DNA of 64,000 bases. It comes from Aedes albopictus. Its lineage: Eukaryota; Arthropoda; Insecta; Diptera; Culicidae. Where the stretch lies: positions 10,122,252-10,186,251 of the forward strand of contig NC_085137.1 of assembly GCF_035046485.1 (NCBI RefSeq). Direction: 5' to 3'. Positions within the stretch are counted from its first letter, which is position 1. Every line of letters begins with the position of its first letter. The translations under genes were made by a program, and so were the position numbers. The notes below the pieces were generated by a model that had not been told where the DNA came from, searched no databases, and worked only from the letters and a program-made list of their open reading frames with translations. Of the stretch, positions 1-10,900 are shown piece after piece.

Positions 1-330
1 TTTTCAATGCTTTTAAAGTCCATGTTATCAGGTTATATTACGGAAAGCTGTTTAACATCTTTTTCGAGACTGAAAAGTACGTCGTTTTAATGAATTTTTA
101 AATGGTTCAAATTAAGATTACAATTTGACTAGTTCAAAGTTTGATTTCTTACCCTAATGCCGAATCCAAATGCTTATCATTGAATATTCAATGCATCACG
201 ACTTTCTCTACCCTTCCAACAAAAACTTTTTCCCAAGAATACTGTGGAGACACAGAGGTATACTATTCAGATAACAATAAGAACATTACCGATGCCGTTA
301 TTGAACCTTCCAAACCTGAAGAATGCAGAC

Positions 331-566
331 TACCGTCTATCCCCGTTGGTTTGACCGCATCTAATCTGAACACTTTTTAATTTGACCCCCTCTAATCTGC
401 ACATCGTTCAAACTAAAAATGGTTCAAACGTCATTCTGCTCATGGAACGGGGTGAAACGGAACGCAGTGTGTTTTTCGATGCCCACAGGGTAACTAGAAG
501 TTCAAATTAAAAAGAACCCCGTTGGTTTGCATGAGGTGTCGTTCAAACCAACGGGGATAGACGGTA
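331..566. mobile_element. MITE, 236 bp, TA-flanked
   Basis: The first and last 24 bases (331-354 and 543-566) are perfect reverse complements and begin/end with TA, so the element is about 232 bp plus a TA duplication, as in Tc1/mariner-type MITEs. A second copy of the CCCCGTTGG core at 513-526 pairs with the right terminus to give a subterminal hairpin. There is no coding capacity. Superfamily is inferred only from the TA flanks. Confidence 0.75.
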
Positions 567-744
567 TATGAAAAGAACGTAAAGGTTGGCATCCTATCAT
601 CCTCGTTATCAACTCGTTTTCACCAAAAGATTATTATACATAATCCAAAAAAGACAGTCAACAGCTGATTATTAAGGTTGACAAAAAACGATCTAAAAAT
701 CATTTTCCCATGTCCATGTGATGGACCGTTAATGGGGCAGCCGT

Positions 745-972
745 CTAATAACGTTTCATCTGGGTCGCGGTTCGGGCTTCAACCACAAACCGTAAAAAAA
801 TAACGAAACAACGCAACAAAAAATCTTTCGACACCCACTCTTTTAGGACACGCAAACTTCCATCAGAAAGATCTACGCCCATCCTGGCTGGCTGGTCGTC
901 AGTCTTGGAAAAGTGGTTTACATTAACTGAATTAGAGGTTTTTTCCGTGGTTTCGCGTTTTTTTGCTACCAT
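745..972 (-). CDS. Unrecognised small reading frame, possible host exon
   Basis: A 75-codon frame begins at ATG 970-972 (context CATCATGG) and ends with TAG at 745. The product is basic at the N-terminus (MVAKKRETTEK), has a central acidic/polar part, and has a hydrophobic stretch near residues 47-65 (around LLRCFVIFLRFVV) that could be a single membrane segment. The frame stays open upstream to an ATG at 1056. Between them a 63-nt stretch (981-1043) has a GTGAGT donor-like start and a T-rich tract ending in CAG, the size of a short dipteran intron. I recognise no family. It may be a chance ORF. It lies in one of the few stretches here without transposon hallmarks. Confidence 0.2.
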   Translation of the reverse strand: MVAKKRETTEKTSNSVNVNHFSKTDDQPARMGVDLSDGSLRVLKEWVSKDFLLRCFVIFLRFVVEARTATQMKRY

Positions 973-1470
973 GATGTGGTCTGGACGAAAAAAAAAAACT
1001 GTAGCGACGAGCGCAACAAATCGTTCTGTAGGTGGGTACTCACGTGGGATTACCATGGGAAAGGGTTACCGGCGTTCGGTCCTAGTAGGCAACAGATGCA
1101 AGCTTCCGTATGGCTACTGCGGGAAATAAAGCAGGCTGAATCGTAGGACGATTGTTTTTTTCCAAAAGGTAACTGCGATTTCAGTGGCGTCTGGTAGATT
1201 GAAGGTAAATGTGAGTTCTGCACGTTTATTCAGCATAACCACGTTGAGGGTCGGTCCTGGAACTTGTCGTAATAAAAATTTCTCTGATTTCCTTGGGCAT
1301 AGAGTATCTTTGAGCCGTCACACGCTATACGAGCTTCGCATCATGATATGCGATAACGGTTTGATTCCCGCGCTGGGCGATGAAACTTTTCGAAAAAAAA
1401 TCCCCCCCCCCCACTCCATCCCCCTCGTAGACTTTTTTATTCACAAATTTGAACATTTGTATGGAGCGTA

Positions 1471-2536
1471 GACCCAGACAACCAGAAATCGCATAAGGAT
1501 GTACGCTGTACATAATATAAAGTATTATTTAACTCACTATCGCATATATATACGGCTGAATGACAATTTTCATCGCATATGATGTTATTTTTTGAACTTA
1601 TTGCGATGTATCTAATAAAATCATATAAGAGTGCAAATTAACTTTAGTAATGTATAGCTACATCGTAGACGATATTCTGATGTTTTATTGCGACGAACTT
1701 TACTTATTCGCAAAAAAGTTCAAGCGGACTCGCATAGTGTCAATTGAATTCGCATAATTGCGCACTGCGATGATTATACGACTTCGCTTGGTACTTTTCT
1801 TATTATGTCAGTGAAACTCGCAGTGGTGTACAAACTAAATCGCATAAAAGTAAAAATAAACTCGTTAAAATGTGCATACAAACTCTTATAAGCTAGAATC
1901 GTTAACGTGGGTATATTGGGATGTGATATGTGCTAACAATGAAAGAGGTGCTGTTGGAGTGCCAAAAAGCTACAAGAAAATTAACAGTCATAATTATGGT
2001 TACAAAATAAGTTATAAAGTCATCATTTTTGTTTTAATGACCTGATAATTTATAATGGGTGGTGCTAGCAAGAGAGGGGCAGTGATAACTGTGCGGGAAA
2101 TCACGTTTCGTCGTTTTGAGCTCTAGATAGCGCACGGAAACCAAGTGCATTCCAACACTGAGGTGAGTTAGAAGGTCATGACATTCAATCAGTGTGATTC
2201 ATAAGTAGTGTTTGGTGTTTAGTGTGAAGTGTGGCTCGAAAATCCAAAGGTTCTTAGTTCGATACTGAGGTGACAAGAATTGTTTATTTTTCGAATATAA
2301 TTAAGTCGCATAAGATGATATATTACGTCGCAATAGTGCACACCGTGCATCGCATAAGATATCGCCTGAAGTCATATAGCGTTATTATTTTTCCGTTAAT
2401 GCACGTATAGCGCCTCCACTTTTGTACGCATAAGGCACTTTTACTGCATCTTATGCGATGTAACTTTACCGCATAAAAGTACGTATAACATGAACATAAA
2501 CTTCATTATACGTGTAAATTGGTTGCCTGGGCAGAC
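1471..2536. mobile_element. Putative ~1.07-kb terminal-repeat element rich in TCGCATAA motifs
   Basis: The ends carry an imperfect terminal inverted repeat: CCCAGACAACCAG at 1473-1485 against TTGGTTGCCTGGG at 2519-2531 (12 of 13 paired). Motifs of the type (T/A/C)CGCATAA recur near both ends on both strands: about 1489, 1540, 1573, 1731, 1750 and 1839 on the left, and 2306, 2350, 2426, 2450 (inverted) and 2469 on the right. Clustered subterminal repeats of this kind are usual transposase-binding regions of DNA transposons. No transposase reading frame is visible and I could not settle a target duplication, so boundaries are approximate. Confidence 0.45.
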
Positions 2537-2985
2537 TCCCTTCTCCCCCTTAAAAGTCTATGTGGTTTATGAGCGACATGCGTATCAGTTGTCTAGAGCA
2601 AGGTTTTGTTCAGTCTGTGTGCAACCGCTGCTGGTTGTAGACGGTATCCGTTTCTTTTTACACCCAATTAGATGTAAGGTGCAGTTGGTGATACGTTCGC
2701 TGCTTAAGGGAATGGTCATGGGTTTGAAACTCAGCCCTGGCACTTGTAATTTTTCGTCAGTGTCTCTTTCCCCCGAAAGCGGCTAACACTAACTCTCTTC
2801 AGAGCCAATGATCGATGCATCAACCAATAAGCCTTAAAGGAAGCATGGGGTTGCGACCTGGAGTTGGTCCTCTGCCATCATAGATTAGGTCGGATCAGGG
2901 GGAGAACGCCCCTGGACCCTAGTGGATAGAAGAAGAACCTAGTGGTGGAAGAAGAAAGAAGATCAGGAGATTAAGGACGCTGGCC
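2537..2985. other. Unassigned stretch
   Basis: I see no gene, terminal repeat or tandem array. A 98-codon plus-strand frame overlaps the left edge (2490-2786) but has no recognisable domain and starts inside the preceding element. Confidence 0.4.
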
Positions 2986-2989
2986 ATAC

Positions 2990-3235
2990 GTAGCACCTAC
3001 TTCCAGCACAGCCTTCCTTATCGTTACGCATGGAGATCACCACAACAGACGGCATCCCAAATCAACCACGTCTTGTCTTGATTGACGGACGGCACTTCTC
3101 TGACATTATCGACGTCAGAACTTATCGTGGTGCTAACATCGACCCTAATCACTACCTCCTGATGATGGTAAAAATTCGCCTGTGATCAACAACGTACGAT
3201 ACCGACGACCATCTCGATATAATCTGGAGTGACTG
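2990..3235 (+). pseudogene. RTE-clade endonuclease fragment
   Basis: Conceptual translation gives a degenerate C-terminal part of the apurinic-type endonuclease of an RTE-clade LINE: a WRSPQQ-like stretch, then an IDGRHFSDIIDVRTYRGANID-type segment and the HYLLMM equivalent of the catalytic SDH region. The same segment, better preserved, is in the RTE at 7724-7920 and in the antisense scrap near 12412-12533. The frame shifts at least once (around 3080) and is followed by stops. The fragment ends where a 12-bp minisatellite begins. It is a dead scrap with no function expected. Confidence 0.7.
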
Positions 3236-3244
3236 AAACAACCG

Positions 3245-3690
3245 GATTTCGCCATTGCATACGTGCAGAATCTCGAGGGGTTCATGTCATACAGATCATA
3301 CAGAATTTCTCTAGAGATTTTCCCAGTTCCCGTGGGTTTCTACCAGGATTTATCCCGAGATCTCCACAAGAGCTTCTCTCCAGGATATACCGCAGATGTT
3401 GTCGCGGAATATCTGTTAGTGTTTCTCTCGGGATTCTTTTTGAAGGAGTTGTTCCTGGGATTTCTACTGATGCTCCTGCAACGGTTTTCAGGAGTTTTTC
3501 TTTAACTTTCTTCATGAATTCCTTCCGGAATTTCTTCCGAAGTCTCTCCTGTGATTTCTTCACACAATCTAGCTTTCTTCTAGAGTTTCTCCTTGGATTT
3601 CTACAGAAGTTTCAGCTGGTATATTTCCCAAATGTTCTCACGGGATTTCTTTTGAGATTTCTCTCGGAGCTTCTGAGAGAAAGATGTTGA
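3245..3690. repeat. Degenerate 12-bp minisatellite (reverse orientation)
   Basis: Highly diverged units of the type ATTCCTCCAGGA repeat with 12-bp spacing (for example the stretch around 3500-3680). The same unit forms the large arrays at 43195-45345, 47170-49109 and 51598-54900. The overlapping frames here exist because a 12-bp period is a multiple of three and lacks stops; they are not genes. The 3690-3830 gap before the next array is not repetitive and shows no gene. Confidence 0.65.
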
Positions 3691-3829
3691 TTCTGTCAGG
3701 AAAAGTTTTCGGCTGTGCCACTGGGCGTTGCATGCTAGTCCGTTGTCTATAGACAGTGCCGTGCTTCCTTCAAAGAGCGGATAGCTCACTGGAAGCATTG
3801 AACGTGTCCATGTCTTTTAAACTACGAAA

Positions 3830-4371
3830 GAAATCCTGATAGAAACTGAGACATCTCAGCAAAAAAAGTACTGGAACTAATCCCGGGAGGAAATATTAAG
3901 GAAATTTAAGTAGGAACTCTGAAAACATCTAAAAGTGATCCCAGGAAAAACTACGTTCGAAATCACTCATGAAAATCCACGAGAAAGATCTGAAAACTGT
4001 CTCTGGAAAAATTCCCTGGAAGAACTTCTGCAAAAACCCCTAGAGAAACTTTTGGAATATTATCTCGAAACCACTAAAGGAAAAATTATTGAAAGATCTC
4101 CGGGAGGAATCCAGCGAGAAACTCAGGAAGAATGTTCGGATGGTACATATTCTGGCAGAGACCCTGTGAAAAAAACCTCAAAAAAACCTAAAAAAACTGA
4201 AATCCTGGAAAATCTCGGAAAGAGTCTTTTATGCAAGCAAATACGTTGAAACCACTGGATATTCTTGAGAAAGTTAGAGAAAGCCTGAAAACAAAAATCT
4301 TCGATAAACTCAAGGAAAACCTCTGCGAGAAACGGGAAATGAATTTAAAGGAGGAATTCTGGAAGGATTTG
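3830..4371. repeat. Degenerate 12-bp minisatellite (forward orientation)
   Basis: Diverged GAAATCCTGGAA-like 12-bp units continue here in the orientation opposite to the 3245-3690 block, so the two blocks face each other around a ~140-bp unique core. The 104- and 102-codon frames in it are products of the periodicity. The array is cut at 4386 by a LOA-tail insertion. Confidence 0.6.
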
Positions 4372-4385
4372 AAGGTAGAATCATG

Positions 4386-4446
4386 CCACAAAAGTTCAGC
4401 CTATTGGACGCAGTGGCTTAATTTCCCCAACAGGGGAGGAAAAAAA
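4386..4446 (+). mobile_element. Extremely 5'-truncated LOA (Lian-like) LINE tail
   Basis: This 61-bp piece matches the 3' end of the LOA element at 26518-26585 read on the minus strand: AAGTTCAGCCTATTGGACGC, then the CCCCAACAGGGG hairpin and an A tail. It is bracketed by a perfect 14-bp direct repeat, AAGGTAGAATCATG, at 4372-4385 and 4447-4460. Target duplication plus A tail marks it as a genuine target-primed insertion that stopped after about 50 copied bases. Confidence 0.85.
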
Positions 4447-4484
4447 AAGGTAGAATCATGGGTAGAATGTCGAAATCTCAATAT

Positions 4485-5358
4485 TACTACACATGCTGTA
4501 ACTTTTCATAGAGTGCATCAAAAAAACCTCAAATTTTGACTGTTCGTCAACCTATTATATGTGCATCATTGGTACAAATTTGGGTACGATTGAATAATTT
4601 TTCGCAAAGTGAGAACCGTTCGGGTAAAACACTATTATTTAGACAACTAATTTTTGAACTGTCATATGTCGGAAACCAGTGAACCGAATTGAATGAATTT
4701 TTTAACGTTTATCAACAATATGTTGATACTTAATACGACGTTATAAAATGTAATATTTTCTCACGGCGAATTAAGTTATACCAGATTGAAATTTTTACCC
4801 ATATAGAGGAAAATAAGTCAAATTTACAATACCACACAAAAATTACAAAATGTGTTCTTACTTCAATCTAAATAGGCTCTAATATATCTAATTACAGATA
4901 ACTTGAGAACAGAAGTGGAAAATCTTTGGATATCAACACTAAAACTTATTGACATTGATGTAAAAAAAAATACATTTTTTCGAGAAAAATCCAAAAAGTG
5001 TCAATCCATGATTACTTTTTTCAACGTTTAAAAAGTACCTATGTTTTAATAATTTGTGAAGCATTTACATATTGTTAGTGTACGTTCAAAATTTCATTCA
5101 ATTCGGTTCACTGGTTTCCGAGATATGACACCTCAAAAATGAGTTGTCTGAAAAATAGTGTTTTACCCGAACGGTTCTAACTTTGCGAAATATTAATCAA
5201 TCGAGCCCAAATTTGTTCCAATGATGCACACATAACAGGTTGACAAACAGTCAAAATTTGAGATTTTTCGATAACATCTATGAAAAGTTATAGCTTGGTG
5301 AACTTTTTTTGTGAGAGAAAAAAAGTTTCCTATTCCAAACATTATGGCCATCCCCTGT
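4485..5358. mobile_element. Fold-back (long inverted repeat) element
   Basis: Roughly 4490-4740 is the inverted complement of 5050-5310, with frequent mismatches; examples are the segment around CATCATTGG at 4567 against the one near 5222, and ACCCGAACGGTTC-type sequence in both arms. The right end continues to the TIR-like sequence CATTATGGCCATCCCCTGTA (5339-5358). The matching left end is missing or replaced, so this copy looks left-truncated. No reading frame is present. The arm sequence has the same order of conserved phrases as the interior of the hAT-type element at 49118-51589. Confidence 0.6.
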
Positions 5359-5498
5359 ATATTCAAAAGAGTTGTTAAAGAGTTCTTGAAAGAATTCAGT
5401 GATTTGGTAAATCTCTTGGATAATAAATCTTGCGCATTTCTCCTTAAAATACTTAACTTAAGTTTTGAGGATATTTCTGTATAGTTTTTGAGAGTTCC

Positions 5499-5898
5499 GG
5501 GTCATTTGGCCGAAAGGGTCATTTGGCCGAATGCTATTTGGCCGAAAATGAATGATAGACTTAAGTGAATATGCCAACGCTCCCCGCATCAGAATAACTC
5601 TAAAGAACATCCTATGATTCAAAGAAGGAATAATCCTTGATAAAATATTGACAGTTTCAACGGGATTAGTTGCCTGAATGTGAAAACTAGAAAGAATAGC
5701 CTATGATTAAAAGAAAGAACAATTTCTGATAATCATTTGATAGTTAGAATGTCGAATACTTCCTCTGAATTCTTTAGATCATAATTCGGCCAAACGGCAT
5801 TATACCAAACAACCCATTCAGCCAGATGGCATTCGGCCAGATGGCATTCGGCCAAATGGCGTTCGGCCAAACGACATTCGGACTAATGGCCGGACACC
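5499..5898. mobile_element. Fold-back element built of ATTTGGCCGAA repeats
   Basis: The left end has three direct copies of a TCATTTGGCCGAA-type unit (5499-5548). The right end has about six inverted copies (TTCGGCCAAATGGC and variants, 5783-5897). The ~230-bp centre is AT-rich and non-coding. Such TIRs made of short direct repeats are typical of Foldback-like elements. Superfamily not assigned. Confidence 0.6.
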
Positions 5899-6029
5899 AT
5901 TTTTGAGAAGTTATATAGATATTTTAGAAAAAATTGGGTTTATTTTTGATTCATCTACATTTAAAATTTCCCCCTGGCCTGAAAAAGCCTGAAAAACTCA
6001 GGGAATTTTATTTTATTCTTATGAGTAGA

Positions 6030-6570
6030 CACCCTGGCGGGGAGCGCAGACACAGAGGACCATCGCAGCGGGAGAAATGAATACGTCTTTAAGGCAAGGA
6101 GTAACAACGAACCAACTCCCATGTTGATGGAAGTTAAGGAGCTCAAGAACAATAATTCAGCAGGATAGTATTGGAGCTGAACTCATCAAGTTGAGCCCTG
6201 AAAAGTAGGCCACCTGCCTGCACTGGCTAATAGTTTGGATCTGCGAAATCGAACTGCTACCGGAGGAGTGGAAGGAAGGGGTCATATGCCCCATTTACAA
6301 GTAAGGTGACCAGTTGGAGGGTGAGAACTTCCGAGCGATCACAATTTTAGATGCCGCCTACAAAGTGCTATCCCAGATCATCTTCCGTCGTCTTTCACCT
6401 AAAGTTTGTGGGAAGTTATAAAGTGGCGGCGAAAAATGAGCCACGAACTTACTGCACCCTACGGCGAACCCAGCATCCGGAAGGTCGCAAAAGTTGGAAG
6501 GATACGATGGGAAGAGCATGTTGTGAAAATGCCAGATATCAACCCTGCATAGCTGGTGTTGCGTGAAAAG
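6030..6570 (+). pseudogene. Internally deleted RTE-clade RT fragment
   Basis: Translation shows an RTE-type reverse transcriptase N-terminus (LLPEEWKEGVICPIYK, then the FRAITILDAAYKVLSQII block near 6330-6400) joined directly at about 6415 to the family C-terminus (MSHELTAPYGEPSIRKVAK, about 6430-6500). The catalytic palm with the FADD motif is deleted. Several stops and frameshifts are present. It belongs to the same RTE family as the antisense copies at 11925-12533 and 62597-64000, not to the neighbouring RTE at 6691. Confidence 0.7.
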
Positions 6571-6690
6571 GGCAATGCCCTCATCATCCAGACAGACGAG
6601 TTTAAGCACTCAGAGGTTTTCTTGGAGGCTATGTATGCAGTATTCCACGCACTCATACCGGCGAAATAATCATCAAAATCAAGCGAGACA

Positions 6691-9600
6691 CGTTTTGGGC
6701 TGCAAAACGGTGAGTCGATAAGGAGAGCGTCCAACATAGTTCTGTTCCTCACAAGTTCCTACCTCATGCTTCCACGGGTCAAACGATGACAAAGACCGCC
6801 AGCTAAGAGTTGTGTGCTTAGCGGTAGTGCAGCCTGGGCACTGTTGTCTTTCTGACTTCAGCTAGATTGAGGAGGTACGATTCGAGCGTTTGTTCACCAA
6901 GGAGGTGCGGCTCAAACAGCGTCTGTTCTGGCATCCAGCGGCTGAGTAAGAAACGCTGCACCACGCCCAGCTAGATCCAAGGTGGTAGCCCCATCAGCGT
7001 GGTCGTCCTAGTGTTGGTTGGGACGTTAAACAGAACTGGCACGATGGCCCTCCGGCGAGACAGGAGTGTTGGCGTAGGCCCAATAAGCCACCCGTAAAAA
7101 TCCCCATTGCGAATAACATAGGAGAAAATACGACTCGATACAATCGGCAAAGACCCACGCGACGAAATAAGGACTACGATTGGAAACTTGGAACATGGAA
7201 TTGCAAGTCACTAGGTTTCGCAGGATGTGACAGGATAATCTACGACGAACTACATCCCCGCAACTTCGACATCGTGGCGTTGCAGGAACTTTGTTGGACT
7301 GGACAGAAAGTGTGGAAAAGCGGGCATCGAGCGACTACCTTCTACCAAAGCTGTGACACCACCAATGAACTGGGAACAGGATTTATAGTGTTGGGCAAGA
7401 TGCGACAACGTGTTATCGGGTGGCAGCCGATCAACGCAAGGATGTGCATGTTGAGAGTTAAACGCCGTTTCTTCAACTACAGCATCATCAACGTCCACTG
7501 CCCACACGAAGGGAGACCCGATGACGAGAAAGAAGCGTTCTACGCGCAGTTAGAGCAAACATACGATGGTTGCTCGCCGCGTGACGTGAAAATCGTTGTC
7601 GGCGACATGAACGCGCAGGTAGGAAAGGAGGAAATGTACAGACCGGTAATCGGGTGAAACAGCCTGCACGCCGTATCGAATGATAACGGCCAGCGATGCG
7701 TAAACTTTGCAGCCTCCCGTGGTATGGTAGTCCGAAGCACCTTCTTCCCCCGCAAAGATATCCACAAAGCCACCTGGAGATCACCCGACCAACAAACAGA
7801 AAATCAAATCGACCACGTTCTAATCGACGGTAAATTCTTCTCGGATATAACCAATGTCCGCACATACCGCAGTGCGAATATAGATTCGGATCACTACTTA
7901 GTCGCTGTATGCATGCGCTTAAAACTTTCGACAGTTATCACCACGCGTCGAAGTCGAACGCCGCGGCTCAACATCGAGCAGCTGCGTAACGTAGAAGTGG
8001 CTCAAGACTACGCGCAGCAGTTAGCAGTGGCCCTACCAACGGAAGAGCAGCTTGGCGCGGCTACACTTGAAGATGGCTGGAGGGACATCCGATCCGCCAT
8101 AGGTAGTACCTCGGCTACAGCACTAGGCTTCGCGATTCCGAATCACAGAAACGAATCACAGTACGACGGCGAATGTGAACAGTTGAAAAACGAGAAGAAT
8201 GCAGCATGGGCGAGAATGCTGCAACACCGTACGAGAGCGAATGAGGCACGTTACAAACAGGCGCGGAACAGGCAGAACTCAGTCTTCCGGATGAAGAAGC
8301 GCCAGCAGGAAGAACGAGATCGCGAAGCGATGGAAGAGCTGTACCGCGCTAAGGACACACGAAAGTTCTACGAGAAGCTGAACCGCTCGCGCAGAGGCTT
8401 CGTGCCACAAGCCGACATGTGCCGAGATAATCACGGGAATATTCTCACGAGCGAGCGTGAGGTGGTCGAGAGGTGGCGGCAGCATTACGATGAGCACCTC
8501 AATGGCGACGTTTCAAGTACCGAGAGGGCGTGGTTACAGATCTTGGAGTATGTGCACAGGACGAAAGACTTCCGGCCCCTGACCTCCAAGAGATTGAGGA
8601 GGAGGTTGGCCGGTTGAAAAACAACAAAGCCGCTGGAGCAGATCAACTACCTAGCGAGCTTCTAAAATGCGGTGGAGAAGCACTGGTGAGAGCACTACAC
8701 TGGGTCATTACCAAGATTTGGGAGGAGGAAGTATTACCGGAGGAATGGATGGAAGGTATCGTGTGTCCCATCTACAAAAAGGACAACAAGTTGGATTGCG
8801 GGAACTATCGCGCGATCACACTACTGAGCGCTGCCTACAAGATACTCTCTCAAATTTTATGCCGCCGTCTATCACCGATTGCAAGAGAGTTCGTGGGGCA
8901 ATATCAGGCTGGATTTATGGGTGAACGCGCTACAACGGACCAGATGTTCGCCTCCGCCAGGTGTTGCAGAAATGCCGCGAATACAACGTGCCCACACATC
9001 ACTTGTTCATCGATTTCAAATCGGCGTATGATGCAATCGATCGAGAACAGCTATGGCAGATTATGCACGAATACGGATTCCCGGATAAACTGATACGATT
9101 GATCAAGGCGACGATGGATCAAGTGATGTGCGTAGTTCGAGTATCAGGGACACTCTCGAGTCCCTTCGAATCTCGCAGAGGGTTACGGCAAGGTGATGGT
9201 CTTTCGTGCTTGCTGTTTAACATTGCGTTAGAGGGTGTAATAAGGAGAGCGGGGATAAACACGAGTGGGACGATTTTCACGAAGTCCGTTCAGCTGCTTG
9301 GTTTCGCCGATGATATTGATATTGCTCGTAAATTTGAGACGATGGCGGAAACGTACATCCGACTAAAGAGTGAAGCCAGAAGAATCGGATTAAGTCATTA
9401 ATGTGTCGAAGACAAAGTACATGATGGCAAAGGGCTCCAAGGAGGGATCACCGCGCCCGCCGCCCCGAATTTATATCGACGGTGATGAAATCGAGGCGGT
9501 TGAAGAATTCGTGTACTTGGGCTCACTGGTGACCGCCGACAACGACACCAGCAGAGAAATTCAGAGGCGCATTGTGGCAGCAAATCGTGCTTACTTTGGA

Positions 9601-10123
9601 CTGCGCAGAACTCTACGATCGAATAAAGTTCGCCGTAACACGAAGTTGACTATCTACAAAACGCTGATTAGACCGGTCGTTCTCTATGGGCACGAAACAT
9701 GGACCCTACGTGCATAGGACCAACGCGCCCTTGGAGTTTTCGAACGGAAGGTGTTGCGTACCATCTACGGCGGAGTGCAGATGGAAGACGGGACTTGGAG
9801 AAGGCGAATGAACCACGAGCTGCATCAGCTGCTGAGAAAACCAACCATCGCCCATACCGTGAAAATCGGAAGGCTACGGTGGGCGGGTCACTTCATCAGG
9901 ATGTCGGATAGCAACCCGACTAAAATGGTTCTCGAGAGCCATCTGACCGGTACAAGAAGACGTGGAGTGCAGCGAGCTAGGTGGGTCGACCAAGTGGAGG
10001 ACGATCTGCGGACCCTACGCAGAGTGCGGAACTGGAGACAAACATCCATGGACCGAGTGGAATGGAGGAGGCTACTATGTACAGCAGAGGCCACCCCGGC
10101 CTTAGCCTGATCGGTAAGGTAAG
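6691..10123 (+). mobile_element. Near full-length RTE-clade LINE (JAM1-like)
   Basis: A 3.4-kb LINE flanked by a 12-bp direct repeat TCAAGCGAGACA (6679-6690 and 10124-10135), which I read as its target duplication. About 0.4 kb of 5' untranslated sequence precedes one endonuclease-RT frame, and the 3' end is a short tail with GGTAAGGTAAG directly after the stop, as RTE elements end in short repeats rather than a long poly(A). The clade call rests on the domain order (no RNase H) and the C-terminal WAGH..RM motif. The likeness to JAM1 of Ae. aegypti is from memory. Confidence 0.8.
7187..10110 (+). pseudogene. RTE endonuclease-reverse transcriptase, inactivated
   Basis: The frame would encode an AP-type endonuclease followed by reverse transcriptase, which nick the target and copy the element RNA. 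Visible motifs: GTWNCKSLGF at the start (7190 on), LQELCWTG (catalytic Glu), NVHCPHEG, VVGDMNAQVG (about 7600), IDSDHYLV (about 7880); then the RT blocks LPEEWMEG, NYRAITLLSAAYK, FIDFKSAYDAIDREQ, RGLRQGDGLS, FADDIDIA (about 9305) and the C-terminal LRWAGHFIRMS. Damage: TGA at 7655-7657 where Trp is expected; a frame change near 8520-8560; a one-base loss near 8950; a one-base gain near 9396; TAG at 9715-9717. The start codon is uncertain; the frame is open from roughly 7100. All key catalytic residues survive, so inactivation looks fairly recent. Confidence 0.9.
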
Positions 10124-10135
10124 TCAAGCGAGACA

Positions 10136-10900
10136 AAACGTGTAAGGGAGCCGTCTACGAGTGTCTGACGGAAGAGGTCCTTGGTGTGGTGGAGGCACGA
10201 CCCCGGTCAATCTTGTGTCAGAAGATGTGTCAATACGAGCCTGGATGGAATACCAATCCATCGACTAAGTCTCGAAGATACAGAGGACATGGCGCGTGGA
10301 CTTGAGGAGTGTTTAGTTCGCGCACATCAAGTGGTGGTCCAAGGGTTCAGAACAGGTTACGCAGTTTGTTGCCCTGCGATCAAACTCGGCCCTTCTACCG
10401 CACAAGTGGACGCTGTTGTGGCGTCGGTCTGGTCTTGATCTGAGCACGCCTGAAGTCCCCGGCATGTTTCGGGGCTGGTGGAGTCCCCATGTCGGTAAGT
10501 CCTGCTGTATGTCAGCCGATCGGCCCTTTTGGAGATCAACTTGCGGTGTACGCGGTATCAGCCCTGAACTGATACTTGCTGTGCAGTGGGCAGCTGCCGT
10601 AGTGTTGACCCTGTCCCAGAGGACAAAGGGAGTAATAAGGTCATCCGGGAAGTCGTCAGTGCGCCAGTACCATACCTTGGTGTAATTCTGGTCGTGTCAT
10701 TATGTTGCTTGCTGCAGGGCTACACAGCTAACCTTGAGCGTGCGATGGGCATTAGTCCCTCTCTTGAGTGGTCCCGAAGAGACGTAGGGCTTGACGGCAA
10801 TGGGTACGGTTTGATGAGTCAAGGATGTCCCGCTCAGGTGTCTGATAAGCAGACTTCCCCCATTGCTTGGCGAAGAAAAAAATGCTGATACTTATGTTTT
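10136..10900 (+). other. GC-rich, coding-like unassigned stretch
   Basis: Base composition changes sharply from the AT-rich surroundings and returns to AT-rich at about 10890. Three overlapping plus-strand frames (10181-10438, 10416-10685, 10586-10888) are each short and carry no motif I recognise. It resembles the 5' leader or a decayed ORF1 of another retroelement, but that is a guess. Confidence 0.3.
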
